Of a stretch of DNA of 64,000 nt, positions 54,647 to 63,514 are shown piece by piece (the stretch's first letter is position 1; the number at the start of each line of letters is the position of its first letter). A program made the position numbers and the translations under genes. The notes below the pieces were generated by a model. That model saw only the letters and a program-made list of their open reading frames with translations. It made no database searches and was not told where the DNA came from. The stretch is from Aliiroseovarius sp. PrR006 (GTDB taxonomy: Bacteria; Pseudomonadota; Alphaproteobacteria; Rhodobacterales; Rhodobacteraceae), in assembly GCF_010500215.1 (NCBI RefSeq), contig NZ_JAAGOY010000007.1:496001-560000 (forward strand), read 5' to 3'.

Positions 54647-56230
54647 TTAGAAAAGTGATCCCTGATCCGGGGCATCTTTCTTAGGCTTTGCTTTGCGGGC
54701 AGGTTTGGGTGTCGGCGCCGTTGTGACGGGGCCCGACGCGGTTCCATCCAGCGTCAAACGCCCATCTGCGAACTCGATCTCCAATGCCTCGGCCTTGCTG
54801 GCAGCTTCCTGTGTCGTCACCACATCACCGTCGCCACGCACCACCGCATAGCCGCGTTTCAGAGTCTCAGTATAGCCAAGCGTCTGGCGCATTCGCTCAA
54901 GTGCTGCCAGCCGGTCTTTCTGACGCGACACGGCAGACAGATAAGCGTTGTCCAGTCGGGCTGATGCATCCTGAAGCGCTTGATTTCGCTGCTGATTGGC
55001 CTGCGCAATACGCCCTGCATCCAACCGCGCGGCCAAACGGTCAAGGTCGCGTCGATGCTGAGCTGTACCACGCGACAGCCCCGGACCAAGACGCATGCTC
55101 GCCATGGTCAGCCGATCCCGGAGCGGCGCGAGACGCGTGGTCAGGGCGCGCGGGCGCAGGCCAGCCGAGGCCTCGCTCAACTTCACCCGCCGGGCTTGCG
55201 TCATCTGGGTCAGCGCGACAGGCAGTTTCAAGGACGCCGTATCCAGCCGTTGGCGTGGCCCGTCCAGCAGCGCATCGGCACGGGGCAATGCGCGCGAGAG
55301 GTCGCGCAGGCGTTGGCTGCGTTGATTGACGCCCTGCTCCAGCGCGCGGGTCAGGCGGGTGCCTTGTTCCTCGGTCCACGCCAGCAGTTCCAACCGCACC
55401 GGCACGGCATGCTCGGCAGCTGCCGTCGGAGTGGGCGCGCGCAGGTCCGAGACGAAGTCTATCAGCGTTGTATCGGTCTCGTGTCCCACCGCCGAAATCA
55501 GTGGAATCTCCGAACCCGCCGCAGCCCGTGCGACAATCTCTTCGTTGAATCCCCACAGATCCTCGATCGAGCCGCCACCCCGGGCGACGATCAGCAGATC
55601 AGGGCGTGGCAGTGCGCCGCCCGGCGTCAAACGGTTGAAGCCTTCGATGGCCGCAGCCACCTGCGGTGCACAGGCGTCCCCCTGCACTGCGACGGGCCAG
55701 ATCAGAACCTTACGCGGGAAGCGGTCGCGGAGACGGTGCAGGATATCGCGGATCACCGCGCCCGAAGGCGAGGTCACGACCCCGATCACCTCGGGCAGGA
55801 AAGGGATCTTTTTCTTGCGTTCGGGCGCGAAAAGACCTTCCGCCGCCAGTTGTTTCTTGCGCTTTTCCAACATCGCCATCAGCGCGCCTTCGCCCGCGAC
55901 CACAACGTCATCCACGTTGATCTGGTATTTCGACTGGCTGCCAAAGGTGGTGATCTTGCCCGAGACAATGACCTCCATCCCCTCTTCCGGCATAATCGAC
56001 AGGCGGCTGACCTGCCCTTTCCAGCTGACCGCCGCGATCACCGACCGGTCATCTTTCACGTCGAAATACAAATGCCCGGAGCGCGCCAACATCACGCGCC
56101 CGACTTCGCCGCGCACGCGCACACGGCCAAAAGCGCCCTCGATGGTTTTCTTAACCGCGCCGGAAATTTCCGAAACTGTAAATTCAGGGGCATTTTGGCC
56201 GGGGGATGGGTCGTCAATCAGGTCGGACAT
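54647..56230 (-). CDS. xseA: Exodeoxyribonuclease VII large subunit
   Basis: A 527-residue nuclease subunit. It has the OB-fold start (EFTVSEISGAVKKTIEGAFG, LYFDVKDDRSVIAAVSW), the catalytic core region (GVVTSPSGAVIRDILHRL, LLIVARGGGSIEDLWGFNEE, SAVGHETDTTLIDFVSDLRA), then long coiled-coil helices and a short KPARKAKPKKDAPDQGSLF tail. The ATG at 56230 follows a normal N-terminus; the frame remains open upstream. It converges on rluB with 10 bases between stops. Confidence 0.94.
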   Translation of the reverse strand: MSDLIDDPSPGQNAPEFTVSEISGAVKKTIEGAFGRVRVRGEVGRVMLARSGHLYFDVKDDRSVIAAVSWKGQVSRLSIMPEEGMEVIVSGKITTFGSQSKYQINVDDVVVAGEGALMAMLEKRKKQLAAEGLFAPERKKKIPFLPEVIGVVTSPSGAVIRDILHRLRDRFPRKVLIWPVAVQGDACAPQVAAAIEGFNRLTPGGALPRPDLLIVARGGGSIEDLWGFNEEIVARAAAGSEIPLISAVGHETDTTLIDFVSDLRAPTPTAAAEHAVPVRLELLAWTEEQGTRLTRALEQGVNQRSQRLRDLSRALPRADALLDGPRQRLDTASLKLPVALTQMTQARRVKLSEASAGLRPRALTTRLAPLRDRLTMASMRLGPGLSRGTAQHRRDLDRLAARLDAGRIAQANQQRNQALQDASARLDNAYLSAVSRQKDRLAALERMRQTLGYTETLKRGYAVVRGDGDVVTTQEAASKAEALEIEFADGRLTLDGTASGPVTTAPTPKPARKAKPKKDAPDQGSLF

Positions 56231-56305
56231 GTGGTCTCGGTTCTTGTGCATTGCGTGTTGCGACCTTAGAACGCCCGTAACGGAAGGCCAAGCGGGAGAG
56301 CATCC

Positions 56306-57568
56306 ATGAACATCCTTATTCTGGGCAGCGGCGGGCGTGAGCATGCGCTGGCATGGGCGGTGATGCAAAACCCGAAATGTGATCGGCTGATCGTCGCGCC
56401 GGGCAACGCGGGTATGGCGCAGATTGCGGAATGTGCAAAGCTAGATATCGAGGACGGCGGCGCTGTCGCAACCTTCGCCCAAGACAACACCATCGACTTT
56501 GTGATCATCGGCCCCGAGGCGCCTTTGGCAAAAGGCGTAGCGGATCGCCTGCGCGAAGCTGGCATCAAGGTGTTTGGCCCTTCGGCCGAGGCGGCAAAGC
56601 TGGAAGCCTCGAAAAGTTTCACCAAGGAAATCTGCGACGCGGCGAATGCGCCGACCGCAGCTTACGGCCACTTCACCGATGCCGAGGCCGCCAAAGCCTA
56701 TATCCGCGAGCAAGGCGCGCCAATCGTGGTCAAGGCCGACGGCTTGGCCGCAGGCAAGGGTGTGATCGTTGCGATGGATGTTGAGACGGCTCTGGACGCC
56801 ATCGACGACATGTTCGGGGGTGCCTTTGGGGGCGCGGGTGCCGAGGTCGTCATTGAAGAGTTCATGGAAGGCGAAGAAGCGTCCTATTTCATCCTTTGCG
56901 ACGGCAAGACCGCGCTACCCATCGGGACCGCGCAGGACCACAAGCGCGTGGGCGATGGCGACACTGGGTTGAACACCGGCGGCATGGGTGCCTATTCACC
57001 CGCCCCGGTCCTGACGGACGAGATCGCCGCCCGCGCCATGCGCGAGATTGTGCAGCCCACCGTAGACGAGATGGCCAAGCGCGGCACGCCCTATCAGGGG
57101 GTTCTTTATGCAGGCTTCATGATCAAGGACGGACAAGCGCGACTGGTGGAATACAACGTGCGCTTTGGCGATCCGGAATGTCAGGTTCTGATGATGCGCC
57201 TTGGCGCTCAAGCACTGGATCTGATGCTGGCCTGCGCCGAGGAACGCCTGCACGAAGCCCAAGTTAACTGGGCGGATGACCACGCGATTACTGTCGTGAT
57301 GGCGGCAAATGGCTATCCGGGATCGTACGAGAAGGGCTCGGTCATCAACGGACTGGACGCGCTGCCGGAAGATTCGAAGAACATGGTGTTCCACGCGGGC
57401 ACCACCGAAGTGGACGGCAAGATCACTGCGGCCGGCGGGCGGGTTCTGAATGTCACCGCACGCGGCGATAGCCTGCAAGAAGCCCGCGACCGGGCTTATG
57501 CGATGATCGAGGGGATTGACTGGTCCGAGGGCTTCAACCGCTCGGATATTGGCTGGCGCGCGCTCTAA
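56306..57568 (+). CDS. purD: Phosphoribosylamine-glycine ligase
   Basis: A 420-residue ATP-grasp enzyme of purine synthesis. It shows ILILGSGGREHALAWAV, VVKADGLAAGKGVIVAMDVE, GTAQDHKRVGDGDTGLNTGG, MGAYSPAPV and YNVRFGDPECQ. The ATG at 56306 has GGGAGAGC upstream. It is divergent from xseA and followed by a repeat-containing gap. Confidence 0.96.
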   Translation: MNILILGSGGREHALAWAVMQNPKCDRLIVAPGNAGMAQIAECAKLDIEDGGAVATFAQDNTIDFVIIGPEAPLAKGVADRLREAGIKVFGPSAEAAKLEASKSFTKEICDAANAPTAAYGHFTDAEAAKAYIREQGAPIVVKADGLAAGKGVIVAMDVETALDAIDDMFGGAFGGAGAEVVIEEFMEGEEASYFILCDGKTALPIGTAQDHKRVGDGDTGLNTGGMGAYSPAPVLTDEIAARAMREIVQPTVDEMAKRGTPYQGVLYAGFMIKDGQARLVEYNVRFGDPECQVLMMRLGAQALDLMLACAEERLHEAQVNWADDHAITVVMAANGYPGSYEKGSVINGLDALPEDSKNMVFHAGTTEVDGKITAAGGRVLNVTARGDSLQEARDRAYAMIEGIDWSEGFNRSDIGWRAL

Positions 57569-57601
57569 CTTTTCAGCATCTGGAGCTCACTGCGTGAGCC
57601 T

Positions 57602-57672
57602 ATAGGGGGCTTTGCCCCCATGCGCCCCCTATGGGGGACGCATTCCCCCAGGATATTTATGGCAAGAAAATG
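57602..57672. repeat. Intergenic repeat copy C with GC-rich hairpins
   Basis: ATAGGGGGC (57602-57610) and GCCCCCTAT (57623-57631) form a perfect 9-bp inverted repeat with a nested GGGGGC/CCCCC hairpin; CCCCCAGGATATTTATGGCA then AGAAAATGA follows at 57645-57672. The module (GC hairpins, then GGATATTT and GGCAAGAAAA) also occurs at 49070-49127. It may end purD transcription. Confidence 0.7.
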
Positions 57673-57675
57673 AGG

Positions 57676-58391
57676 TCAGTCGCAGCGTAGCGCTGCGGTC
57701 AGGCTGTTTGGGTCGGTGTATTTGCCGATCGGGCCAATCTCGAATTCGCCGTCGATCAAGCGTGCTTCCATCACGCGGGACCAGTTGGCGCTGGCCGTCA
57801 CAACCACGGGCGGTTGGTCGGGACAGATGCGCACGCCGCCTTCGATGTCGGGGCTGCCATATTTGTGATTGGTCAGTCCGCCGACCGATGCGACTTCTTT
57901 GAAAGAGAATGGCGATTTTGATCCATCCACCGTCACCAGCCGCAAACGGCGGGCAAGGTGTGGGCGGTCGACATAGGCGATCTCGTCCAGCCCGTCGCCG
58001 TTGAAATCGGCAATCCCGGCCACGGCCAGCCAGCGGTGGCGGTTGCCAATGGGGGCGTTGTTGCCAAGCGCGGTCAGCGTGCCGTCCTGCAGCCCGAAGA
58101 TACGGATCATTGCACCGGTCGTATCGCCGCTGAAGACCGTGACGACCTCGGGCGTGCCGTCCCCGTCGAAATCATGGAGGCGTGGGGCGGTGTCTTCGAA
58201 GACGCCCCCAGTCACGCGCACCAGATGGCGGGTGCCATCGTTCAGCGTGACCTCAAGCGCGCCGTATTCTCCGCCGGGTACAGCGCCGTGCCCATAGCGA
58301 TCCGTCGGTTCAGCGTAGTGTGCCGAGGCGATGTCGGCCGCCGCGGGGGCGGCCAGACAGAGAGATAAGATTGCGGCTTTGACGCCGCGCA

Positions 58392-58392
<1 letters not shown>
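57676..58392 (-). CDS. Periplasmic VCBS/FG-GAP repeat protein
   Basis: A 238-residue secreted protein with a signal peptide (MRGVKAAILSLCLAAPAAAD). It carries two calcium-type repeats, LHDFDGDGTPEVVTVFSG and IADFNGDGLDEIAYVDR, the marks of VCBS/FG-GAP beta-propeller segments, so a larger propeller is not complete. The start overlaps the ferredoxin gene stop by one base. Ligand unknown. Confidence 0.88.
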
Positions 58393-58727
<335 letters not shown>

Positions 58728-58894
58728 TTATCTGGCGTATCGCGTGCAGCTTGGCGGGGCATCCCCTTGGCCACACGGACGACGGTCATTTCGTTCGACA
58801 GACCAGATAGCAACGATAAGGCGCTATTTCGAGCCCAAAAGCGGCGAAAATGTCGCAAGGACTTCACGAAGCACGTTGAGGCGCACATAAAGCG

Positions 58895-58922
58895 AACCCA
58901 CCCGAAGATATCCGGATGGGTT
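58895..58922. terminator. Weak hairpin downstream of a membrane-protein gene
   Basis: AACCCA (58895-58900) pairs with TGGGTT (58917-58922), extended by an inner CCG/CGG pairing with a mismatch. There is no clear T-run. Confidence 0.35.
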
Positions 58923-58955
58923 TGCTGTCAAAATAGACGGAACAACAGGTGCTGT

Positions 58956-59303
58956 TCAGAAAAGGCTCGCGATGAATTCGGCCACGACACGCGTGAACGG
59001 ATCAATCTGCATCAGCCACGCGCCAGCTTGTTCGATCACCCCGCCTTCAGCGAGGCTTTCAAGCCGTGCCGAATAGCTGGAAAGGCCAACCTGACTGACG
59101 ATAATCCCCTTGAACAGGATAAATCCAATCAGGACGAACAATATCGCACGCAGCGGAAAACCGCGGCTTTTGAAGCTTGCTTCCTCTGGAACCAAAAGCC
59201 CGTCACGTTCCACCAAGTGGACATAGCCCCGAGCCAATTTGTTATGACGGCGATCAATCTGCCGTACGCGTTTTTCAAAATCTCTTATTTGTGCATCGGC
59301 CAT
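58956..59303 (-). CDS. Small membrane protein, function unknown
   Basis: A 115-residue protein: a basic N-terminal helix (RDFEKRVRQIDRRHNKLARG), one membrane helix at about residues 53-73 (AILFVLIGFILFKGIIVSQV) and a soluble tail. No family recognised. ATG 59303 (MADAQI) is taken as start, with GGGAAG upstream. It stands alone between the ferredoxin and prmA genes. Confidence 0.75.
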   Translation of the reverse strand: MADAQIRDFEKRVRQIDRRHNKLARGYVHLVERDGLLVPEEASFKSRGFPLRAILFVLIGFILFKGIIVSQVGLSSYSARLESLAEGGVIEQAGAWLMQIDPFTRVVAEFIASLF

Positions 59304-59412
59304 GGTCAACTTCCCTTAGCTGAAAAGCCAGTCAAAATGTGGCAACCTCTGCTAGAATAAAGCAAATTTGTGGCAATAGCTAGAAAACCTTTTACTTCCC
59401 GTCACAATTTCA

Positions 59413-60282
59413 TCATTTTCTCTGTAAAATCAATGTGGTCCAATCCCCAATCTCATCGCGCTTGAGCAAATCGAACCCATTTTGCTTATAGCTTTCAATC
59501 ACATCGTCGGCCTGAGGATTGAGAATCCCCGACAGGATCGCATAGCCATTTTTGCCAATATTTTGCCCCATTTCAGGTGCTAAGCCGATCAGCGGTCCTT
59601 TGAGGATATTGGCGAATACAAGGTCGAACGGCGACTTCGCCGCAATCTCGTCGGCACCGAACCCGGCAGCTTCAACACATGCCACACGATCCTCAAGTGC
59701 ATTGGCCGCCACGTTGGCGCGGGCAACGTCCACGGCAACTTCGTCAATGTCGCTGGCGATCACGGGATTGGGCCAGATCTTGGCGGCAGCCATGGCAAGA
59801 ACCGCCGTACCGCAGCCAATGTCAGCCACATTTTCACCCACAAAGCCGTCTTGCGCCAGATGATCCAGCGCCCGCAGGCACCCCAGTGTGGTTCCGTGAT
59901 GCCCTGTGCCGAATGCCATCGCAGCGTCGATCAGCAGCCCGATCTTATCGTCCGGAAGCGCTGCCGCATCATGACTGCCGTAGACGAAGAAACGACCAGC
60001 CTCGACGGGGGCCAGCTCGCGTTTGACATGGGCAACCCAGTCGACCTCGGGCAGTTCGGACACGCTGAAATCATTCGCGCCATGCATAGCCGCAAGCAAC
60101 GCAAGCCCTGCTGCATCAGGTTCTTCGACGAAATAGCCGCCGACCTCCCAGATGCCGCTATCGTCTTCGATCTCGAACACGCCGACGCCCGTGGGTTCCG
60201 GCACAAGGTTTTCCATCGCCGCCCCAAGGGCTTCGGCGTCATCTTGTCCGTTTACGGTGGTCAAAGCGGTCCAGGTGGGCAT
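59413..60282 (-). CDS. prmA: Ribosomal protein L11 methyltransferase
   Basis: A 289-residue SAM-dependent enzyme that methylates L11. It has the family start (MPTWTALTTVNGQDDAEAL), AMAFGTGHHGTTLGCLRAL, the SAM motif VADIGCGTAVLAMAAAKIW and the NPLI-like NILKGPLIGLAPEM. The ATG at 60282 follows AAAGGACAC. Length is typical. Confidence 0.92.
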   Translation of the reverse strand: MPTWTALTTVNGQDDAEALGAAMENLVPEPTGVGVFEIEDDSGIWEVGGYFVEEPDAAGLALLAAMHGANDFSVSELPEVDWVAHVKRELAPVEAGRFFVYGSHDAAALPDDKIGLLIDAAMAFGTGHHGTTLGCLRALDHLAQDGFVGENVADIGCGTAVLAMAAAKIWPNPVIASDIDEVAVDVARANVAANALEDRVACVEAAGFGADEIAAKSPFDLVFANILKGPLIGLAPEMGQNIGKNGYAILSGILNPQADDVIESYKQNGFDLLKRDEIGDWTTLILQRK

Positions 60283-60334
60283 GTTGTGTCCTTTCAAACA
60301 AGCCCCTGTGCCCTAGCGCCCTGCTCTGGGCGGG

Positions 60335-60880
60335 TCAAGCGTCTGGCGGGGGCGCGTCGTCGCTTGTCGCGCTACGCCATGCTGCGATCTGGGCCGAGAC
60401 CTCTTTCATGTGGGCGTCGCTGTTAAAAGCCGATCTCTCGATCGGGCAATAGTCATAAGCACCAATCAGCAACAGCAATCCCTGGTCGGTCACAAGCACG
60501 CCTTCCATATGGCTCCATGAGATCAGCACCTCGTACCCTGGATGCGTGATTCGCATCCCCAGCGGAGACAGCACGATCCGTGCCACCCCTTCGCGCATCC
60601 GCGATCTGCTGAGTGTCTTGATATAGGAGTTCCGGCTTTGCCAGATAACCAACAGCCCGGCCCCCATCAGCAACATGAAGGACAGAAAAGTCCACATGCT
60701 GGCATCACTGGCGAACGCGACAATGGCTGAAATACTCACGAAAGCGGCGATCAAGATCGAAGTTCTGACCTGCCTGCCCCACCCGTCTGCGCGCCGCCGC
60801 CGTTCGGCGGAAAGAGCACGCAGGGCATAGTCGATGTCGATCGCGTCAAAGCGCGAGTAGAACTCCAGATTGGTACTCAA
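60335..60880 (-). CDS. YcxB-like membrane protein, function unknown
   Basis: A protein of about 181 residues with two adjacent membrane helices (RTSILIAAFVSISAIVAFAS and TFLSFMLLMGAGLLVIW) followed by a beta-type YcxB-like domain (LSPLGMRITHPGYEVLISWS, MEGVLVTDQGLLLLIGAYDY). Start uncertain: a TTG at 60880 has an AAGAGA site, and a GTG at 60913 opens the frame earlier. No functional data for the family. Confidence 0.65.
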   Translation of the reverse strand: MSTNLEFYSRFDAIDIDYALRALSAERRRRADGWGRQVRTSILIAAFVSISAIVAFASDASMWTFLSFMLLMGAGLLVIWQSRNSYIKTLSRSRMREGVARIVLSPLGMRITHPGYEVLISWSHMEGVLVTDQGLLLLIGAYDYCPIERSAFNSDAHMKEVSAQIAAWRSATSDDAPPPDA

Positions 60881-61010
60881 ATCGGATCTCTTGAATAAGA
60901 CAATACAAAACACGCGTCCACAATAGAGCGAACGCGCTCAGTGTGTCAGATTGCATATGATCCAGCGAGTAAGGAAACTCCGACCCTCTAAGGAACACGC
61001 GATTTCCCGC

Positions 61011-62246
61011 TTATCCGTGGGCGCGCGCCCGCATATGGGTCAGGATCGTCTCATTGCCCTTTTCGGGGTGGCGTGGGATCAGTAAGGCCAAGCCCAGCGA
61101 GACGCACGCCATAGCAGCGGCCAGACCGAACACGCCCCCCGGCGAGACCACCCAGAGGTACCCAAGCAGCGCAGGCAGGAAGACCGCCGCGATGTGGTTG
61201 ATGGTGAAGGCGACCGCCGCCGTAGGGGCAATGTCTTGTGGGTCCGCGATCTTCTGAAAATAGGTCTTCAGGGCAAACGCCAGCGCGAAAAACAGGTGAT
61301 CCAGCACGTAAAGCGCAGCAGCCAGAACCACGCCCCAGCCGAAATAGTAGATCCCGCCATAGGCCAGGAACACGCCAATCAGGCCGACATATTCAAACGC
61401 CAGCGCGCGCCGTTCGCCCCAGACGGACACGGCTTTGCCCATCAAGGGAGCGAAAAAGATGTTGGCGACATAGTTGATCAGGAACAGCGCCGTGACCTCG
61501 TGCACCTCGAAGCCGAAGCGTTCGACCATCATGAAGGCTGCGAACACCACGAAGATCTGACGCCGTGCGCCCGCCATGAATTGCAGCGCATAATACAGCC
61601 AGTATCGACGACGCAGCACGAACTGCTTTAGCTGCGGCTCGGGGCTTTCGAACTGCGGATAGGCGAAATAGGCGAAGATTGCGATCGCCAGCGTGGTACA
61701 GCCCGCGATCATGTAAACAAGGTTATAGCTTAGGTCGAAGGTCTTCCATGTCAGCACCAGAAGGCCATAGCTGACCAGCGCCGCCGCCGACCCGATGGAC
61801 ATGATCCAGCCCAGCATTTGCGGCGCCTTCTTCTTGTCGATCCACTGCAGCTGAAGCGATTGGTTTACCGTTTCGAAATAGTGAAACCCGATCGAGCTGA
61901 GCATGGTGACCGTCAAGATCCCGCCAAAGCTGGGAAACCACGCAGTGATCGCGGTGGCCGCACCCAACAGGCCCAACGACACGATCCCCAGCACCTGTTC
62001 ACGAAACAGCATCAGCAAAGCAATTACGCCAATTGCCAAAAAGCCCGGGATCTCGCGCACGGTGTGCAGCCAGCCGATCTCGACCCCGGTGAAGTCCGCA
62101 GCCTCGATCACGAAGTTGTTCAGAAGTGCCGACCAGGTGAAGAACGCAATCGGCATCCCCGCAGCCATCAGCATCAACAGGAAGATGGGGCGCCGCCAGA
62201 ACGGCAGCGCGCGGGCATCATCAAGGGTCAGGGTCTGGTGTCTCAT
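61011..62246 (-). CDS. MFS transporter
   Basis: A 411-residue inner-membrane transporter with twelve hydrophobic segments. It begins PFWRRPIFLLMLMAAGMPIA and has the middle loop after helix 6 (YPQFESPEPQLKQFVLRRRY). Substrate unknown; no close family is recognised. It is divergent from the YeeE/YedE gene, and the shared gap contains two candidate regulatory palindromes. Confidence 0.88.
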   Translation of the reverse strand: MRHQTLTLDDARALPFWRRPIFLLMLMAAGMPIAFFTWSALLNNFVIEAADFTGVEIGWLHTVREIPGFLAIGVIALLMLFREQVLGIVSLGLLGAATAITAWFPSFGGILTVTMLSSIGFHYFETVNQSLQLQWIDKKKAPQMLGWIMSIGSAAALVSYGLLVLTWKTFDLSYNLVYMIAGCTTLAIAIFAYFAYPQFESPEPQLKQFVLRRRYWLYYALQFMAGARRQIFVVFAAFMMVERFGFEVHEVTALFLINYVANIFFAPLMGKAVSVWGERRALAFEYVGLIGVFLAYGGIYYFGWGVVLAAALYVLDHLFFALAFALKTYFQKIADPQDIAPTAAVAFTINHIAAVFLPALLGYLWVVSPGGVFGLAAAMACVSLGLALLIPRHPEKGNETILTHMRARAHG

Positions 62247-62290
62247 CCGCCTGCCTTACGCCTGAAATCCGCGTTTTGCGAGCGCTAATC

Positions 62291-62304
62291 GCATTCACAA
62301 ATGC
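62291..62304. promoter_or_regulatory. GCATT-N4-AATGC inverted repeat
   Basis: GCATT (62291-62295), CACA, AATGC (62300-62304) is a perfect interrupted palindrome in the gap between the MFS and YeeE/YedE genes, 76 bp before the latter's ATG. Regulators of the BigR/SqrR type bind a related motif, but the match is only partial. Confidence 0.35.
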
Positions 62305-62314
62305 AAATACGTTT

Positions 62315-62328
62315 CTGACATAGGTCAA
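62315..62328. promoter_or_regulatory. FNR/CRP-like box CTGAC-ATAG-GTCAA
   Basis: CTGACATAGGTCAA at 62315-62328 matches the FNR/NnrR-type consensus TTGAY-N4-RTCAA in all but the first base. It lies 52 bp before the YeeE/YedE ATG, near the position used for activation. Identity of the regulator cannot be told. Confidence 0.45.
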
Positions 62329-62379
62329 GGTGGCGCGCGGTGATGTCGCTAAAACTGCGCCAACTTGAAGGAGCCCCCA

Positions 62380-63447
62380 ATGGACATCGTCCCCCTGATC
62401 GACCGTATCGGAGAGAACCCGACCGCCGCCCTGTTCGGCCTGATCACTGGCATCGTCTTTGGCGTGTCAGCCCAGCGCTCGCGTTTTTGCTTGCGTGCCG
62501 CTGCAGTCGAGTTCGCCCGCCGCATGATGGACAGCTCGGTCGCCGTGTGGCTTCTGACCTTCTCGACCGCGCTGGTCTGGGTGCAGGGCGCGAACCTTAT
62601 GGGCCTGATGCGGACCGAGGACGCACGAATGATGGCCGTCACCGGCAGTTGGTCCGGCGCGATCATCGGCGGGCTTCTGTTTGGCGTCGGCATGGTGCTG
62701 GCGCGTGGCTGTTCCGGGCGTCTTCTGGTCTTGGCCGCGACGGGCAACTTGCGATCCGTCGTCTCGGGCCTGATCTTCGCTGTTGTTGCGCAGATGAGCC
62801 TGCACGGCTGGCTTGCCCCCACCCGCGACACCCTCGCCCGCCTGTGGATGACTGAAGGCGGCGTGAACGTAAACCTTCTGAACGTACTGGGATTGCCCGA
62901 CTGGTCGGGGCTTGCACTAGGCCTGATGACCGCAGTTCTGGCCATCGTGATCGCCCGCAAAGCAGGCCTTGGCCCGCGTCGCCTGATCTTCGGCTCGGGT
63001 GTTGGCTTCGCCGTGGCCCTTGGCTGGGTGCTGACCTACCAACTGTCCCTCGCCGCGTTCGAGCCTGTGTCCGTGACCTCGGCCACCTTCTCGGGCCCGT
63101 CCGCCAACACACTAATGTTCTTCCTTGTCTCTAACCCGGTGCTGGAGTTCGACGTGGGCCTTGTCCCCGGCGTTGTCATCGGGGCCTTTGCGGCCAGCTG
63201 GCTAACCGGCGAGTTCAAGTTCCAAGGGTTCGAGGGCGAGGCCAACATGCGCCGCTCCATGACCGGTGCCGTCCTGATGGGCTTCGGTGCCATGCTGGCT
63301 GGCGGCTGCGCCATTGGCGCGGGCGTCACCGGAGGCTCCATCTTCGTCGGCACCGCATGGCTCGCTCTTCTGTGCATGTGGATTGGCGCGATGGTGACAG
63401 ATGCATTGGTAGATCAGCGCGGGGCCGTTGGGGTGGCGGCGGAGTAA
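62380..63447 (+). CDS. YeeE/YedE-family membrane protein (sulfur transport)
   Basis: A 355-residue inner-membrane protein with about ten helices and the YeeE/YedE (TsuA-type) features: FGVSAQRSRFCLRAAAVEF near the start, MVLARGCSGRLLVLAATGNL in the middle and MLAGGCAIGAGVTGGSI near the end. The cysteines in FC, GCS and GGC match the positions that conduct thiosulfate in the family. AAGGAGCC precedes the ATG at 62380. No TusA partner gene is next to it. Confidence 0.85.
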   Translation: MDIVPLIDRIGENPTAALFGLITGIVFGVSAQRSRFCLRAAAVEFARRMMDSSVAVWLLTFSTALVWVQGANLMGLMRTEDARMMAVTGSWSGAIIGGLLFGVGMVLARGCSGRLLVLAATGNLRSVVSGLIFAVVAQMSLHGWLAPTRDTLARLWMTEGGVNVNLLNVLGLPDWSGLALGLMTAVLAIVIARKAGLGPRRLIFGSGVGFAVALGWVLTYQLSLAAFEPVSVTSATFSGPSANTLMFFLVSNPVLEFDVGLVPGVVIGAFAASWLTGEFKFQGFEGEANMRRSMTGAVLMGFGAMLAGGCAIGAGVTGGSIFVGTAWLALLCMWIGAMVTDALVDQRGAVGVAAE

Positions 63448-63514
63448 CAATCAAAGCACAGGTCGGCTGAGAGCCCAATCTGATCAAGGCTACAGGCTAA
63501 ACGAAGAGCTGTTT

